This document shows, piece after piece, positions 7,160-9,345 of a DNA stretch of 9,345 bases. The DNA is from Bacteroidales bacterium (GTDB taxonomy: Bacteria; Bacteroidota; Bacteroidia; Bacteroidales; UBA932): contig JAILDI010000107.1 in NCBI GenBank assembly GCA_024689525.1, positions 1 to 9,345 on the forward strand, read 5' to 3'. Within the stretch, counting starts at the first letter, position 1. Each line of letters opens with the position of its first letter. Below the pieces are notes generated by a model, which was not told the origin of the DNA, did no database searches, and was given only the letters and a program-made list of their open reading frames with translations. A program made the position numbers and the translations under genes.

Positions 7160-8851
7160 TCAGTTCCCCCATCCTTCACTTTGAACAAGGGCCGGATTGA
7201 TATCTATTTCGGACTGAGGGATGGCATAGCGCCAGTTCCTCTTCGTAAAATTACGTATCGACACCTGTGTCAGCGCCAGAGGCACTCCGTCATATCCAAG
7301 GATGCTCTGGCCAGTCAATGACTCATAGTCAAAATCCCCGTCGTTATGGGCATACCAGCGCTGCCAGTCCGGATAGAGATGTCCCTCCCCGGCTAGTTCA
7401 TACACTCGTTCATCACGTATAAGCTGACGAACAGTCGCCTGGTCGCCGGCACGGCTGACCTTCGGCATTCCCACCCGCGTCCGTATCTTGTCCAGGGCAT
7501 CAAACACCTCCGCGGAAGGGCCTGCGCTTTCATTCAGGGATTCTGCATAAAGCAGCAGGACATCAGCCCAGCGGATCAAAGGGATATCGATACCGGAATG
7601 GCGGCGGATCGTCGTCTCGTTACCCTTGTTACAGAATTTCCGCCAGCAATAATTGGTGTTGGAACTGTGATTGGAACGAAGGCAAGGGTACGGAGCAGTC
7701 TTAGTGTCATAAGGAGCCCTGTACTCATAAGTCAGGTTGTCCTTTCCGACAAAAAGTCCGTAAGGCCGGATAATGCTGGCATCAAGCCTTGGATCCCTTC
7801 CAGCGAAGAACGCATTGACTGCATTCCTGTCGCTCCAGTCGGGATATACACCATTGAATTTTGTCCCCTGGATTGTCAGGTAAGAATCCACAAGTTCCTT
7901 TGTCGGGATAGAAGTATTTGTCCCGGCGCAGTTGGCAGACCTGTTGGAATAAAGAAGGTCGAGCCTGCTGCCATTGCCATACGTGTTTATGCAGTCTATC
8001 ACGAAAACGCTCTCATTGTTGTCCTCTCCCTGTTCAGTAAACAGTTTTTCATAGTCGGAATACAGTGAATAAGGCTGGCCTGCCCTGTCGTTTTCATGCA
8101 CCACTCCGGAGAACACCTCCGCCGCTTTGGCGTAATTTCCGGCATACAGATAGACCTTCCCTAGAAGGACCATGGCGGCACACCTGTTGGCCCTGCCTTT
8201 CTCATAGGAGCGCCACGGCAGACGGGAAATCGCTTCCTCAAGATCCTCAACCATCACTTTACGGACATCTGCAGGAGTCGAACGCGCCCTGTATGACTTG
8301 TCGTAATCCGGCATAGATGTATAGAGCGGAACTCCGGGGTCGTTGTTCTTGTGACCGCTATAGAATGTGAGGAGGTCGAAATAATAGAGGGCACGAAGGA
8401 AATGCGCCTCTCCTACATAGTTATTGAAGGTTTCCTCTTCAAGGAGATCCTCCATCTTCACTATATTTTCAATAGCGAGGTTGCAGTACTGCACACCAGT
8501 ATAATCGGCAAGCCACTTATTTGAGAAAACGCCATAGCTTGTCGTTGCGGAATTGTTGCAGAAATACCGGCATCCGGTGTCGTCAAAGCCGGTTCCCCAG
8601 GCAAAAGCATATTTGGTGTAGGTGTCGGTCATCGGATTGCTGGAGATGCATCCGGCCGGACTGTACGGATCGCTTCCTATGGGAAAACATTTGATCGGGG
8701 AATAAGCTCCGACGATTCCGAGGTCGGCGTGTTCTTTTGTCGTCCACATTTCAAGCGAACCTATCCCGTCTTCCGGAACGGTGTCAAGAAAGCCCTTGCA
8801 GGAACTCAGGCACAAGGCTGAGAAGAAAAATACAAATAATATCTTTTTCAT
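7160..8851 (-). CDS. SusD/RagB-like outer-membrane glycan-binding lipoprotein
   Basis: A 563-residue SusD-family lipoprotein that sits as a lid on the SusC-like receptor and captures oligosaccharides at the cell surface. I chose the ATG at 8851 because it gives a compact lipoprotein signal MKKILFVFFFSALCLSSC with lipid-accepting Cys18. An ATG at 8863, four codons upstream and touching the SusC stop, is possible. SusD hallmarks in order are AHFLRALYYFDLL near residues 149-161, a TPR-like helical repeat near 222-244 (AAMVLLGKVYLYAGNYAKAAE, less its last residue), RWADVLLLYAESLNE near 427-441, RDERVYELAGEG near 479-490 and the C-terminal IPQSEIDINPAL near 544-555. Length is normal for the family. 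It follows the receptor and precedes the degradative enzymes, the standard order in a polysaccharide utilisation locus. Ligand cannot be inferred; the SusD fold is shared across many substrates. Confidence 0.95.
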   Translation of the reverse strand: MKKILFVFFFSALCLSSCKGFLDTVPEDGIGSLEMWTTKEHADLGIVGAYSPIKCFPIGSDPYSPAGCISSNPMTDTYTKYAFAWGTGFDDTGCRYFCNNSATTSYGVFSNKWLADYTGVQYCNLAIENIVKMEDLLEEETFNNYVGEAHFLRALYYFDLLTFYSGHKNNDPGVPLYTSMPDYDKSYRARSTPADVRKVMVEDLEEAISRLPWRSYEKGRANRCAAMVLLGKVYLYAGNYAKAAEVFSGVVHENDRAGQPYSLYSDYEKLFTEQGEDNNESVFVIDCINTYGNGSRLDLLYSNRSANCAGTNTSIPTKELVDSYLTIQGTKFNGVYPDWSDRNAVNAFFAGRDPRLDASIIRPYGLFVGKDNLTYEYRAPYDTKTAPYPCLRSNHSSNTNYCWRKFCNKGNETTIRRHSGIDIPLIRWADVLLLYAESLNESAGPSAEVFDALDKIRTRVGMPKVSRAGDQATVRQLIRDERVYELAGEGHLYPDWQRWYAHNDGDFDYESLTGQSILGYDGVPLALTQVSIRNFTKRNWRYAIPQSEIDINPALVQSEGWGN

Positions 8852-8862
8852 TGTTCCGCCCA

Positions 8863-9345
8863 TTAGAATGTGAGACTTAACCCGAAGATGAAACGGGAGA
8901 CATTAGGATAATTGGACGATGAACCGTTCTCGGGATCCAGTCCCTCAAAACGGGTAATCGTAAAGAGATTTTCACCAGTGAAATAAACCCTGGCCCGGGA
9001 AAGGACAGACTTGAACCAACGTTCCGGGAACGTATATCCGAGGGTGACGTTGCGCAGTTTCATATAGGAAGCATCCTGAAGCCAGAAATCACTGCTGACC
9101 GTATTGCGGCCACCATCGTTGGTCGTAATGGCCGGAATCTTACTGCCCTGATTGGAAGGAGACCAGGCATCAAGGAATTTCTTATTGATGACAGAACCGT
9201 TTTTCAGGACATTTGTGTACCACGTACTGTTTAGATATTGTGAAATCCCTCCCACCCCGCTGAACATAAGTGAAAGATCTATGCCTTTCCATTCAGCGTT
9301 AAAGGTAATTCCGAAGAAATGGGCGGGATATGAATGTCCTTTTAT
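8863..9345 (-). CDS. SusC/RagA-like TonB-dependent receptor, C-terminal part (5' end outside window)
   Basis: The frame is open from the window edge, so the ATG at 9267 is internal and the visible part is 160 residues. It is the C-terminal beta-barrel of a SusC-type outer-membrane receptor, which imports oligosaccharides using TonB energy. The sequence shows FFGITFNAEWKGIDLSLMF followed by GVGG, then YMKLRNVTLGYTFP, then ARVYFTGENLFTITRFEG with DPE after it. These are the signatures of the last strands of this family. It ends in an aromatic residue (LSLTF), as barrel proteins recognised by the BAM machinery do. Its stop codon overlaps a possible ATG of the SusD-like gene by one base (TAATG), so the two are translationally coupled as usual for SusC/SusD pairs. 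The plug domain, carboxypeptidase-like N-terminal domain and signal peptide are not in the window. Family assignment is firm; the transported glycan is unknown. Confidence 0.96.
   Translation of the reverse strand: MKGHSYPAHFFGITFNAEWKGIDLSLMFSGVGGISQYLNSTWYTNVLKNGSVINKKFLDAWSPSNQGSKIPAITTNDGGRNTVSSDFWLQDASYMKLRNVTLGYTFPERWFKSVLSRARVYFTGENLFTITRFEGLDPENGSSSNYPNVSRFIFGLSLTF

Noticed and set aside
8863..9267. A complete 134-residue gene starting at 9267
   Set aside because: The frame stays open to the window edge, and the upstream residues (FFGITFNAEWKGIDLSL) continue the SusC barrel pattern, so the ATG is internal.

Overview
The window looks like part of a Bacteroidota (Bacteroidales-type) polysaccharide utilisation locus. 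The evidence is a SusC-like TonB-dependent receptor C-terminus followed directly by a SusD-like lipoprotein, a run of lipoproteins with Bacteroidota-style lipoboxes, a fimbrillin-like/FISUMP-like lipoprotein typical of the phylum, and A-rich translation starts without strong Shine-Dalgarno sites. Genus cannot be decided from the sequence alone.

Every supported gene lies on the minus strand, so transcription runs from high to low coordinates. In that order: the end of a SusC-like receptor (9345-8863, cut by the window edge); a SusD-like glycan-binding lipoprotein (8851-7160); a large lipoprotein of unrecognised family that I suspect is an alpha/alpha-toroid polysaccharide lyase (7145-5142); a lipoprotein with three fibronectin-III-like repeats and an FGE/SUMF1-type domain (5137-3305); a GH105/GH88-type unsaturated glycuronyl hydrolase (about 3315-2185); a fimbrillin-like plus FISUMP-like surface lipoprotein (2167-227); a 44-residue acidic-tailed small protein (214-80); and the first 29 residues of another lipoprotein (89-1, cut by the window edge). 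Junctions range from an overlap of about 11 nt to a gap of 17 nt, with no visible internal promoter or terminator, so this is most simply one operon. No gap exceeds 17 bases, so there is no unexplained intergenic stretch.

Proposed working: the lyase-like lipoprotein cleaves an acidic (uronic-acid-containing) polysaccharide at the cell surface. The SusD-like protein, and perhaps the FnIII-FGE and fimbrillin/FISUMP lipoproteins, bind the glycan. SusC/SusD import the oligosaccharides, and the periplasmic GH105 enzyme removes the 4,5-unsaturated uronic acid that a lyase leaves at the non-reducing end. The GH105 gene is the firmest clue to substrate class. The exact polysaccharide cannot be read from the window.

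The points most worth a second look are the lyase-like protein, the FGE-like domain that lacks the catalytic copper-binding cysteines, and the 3' end of the operon, where a very small protein overlaps a new lipoprotein whose first codons carry a 13-bp hairpin.
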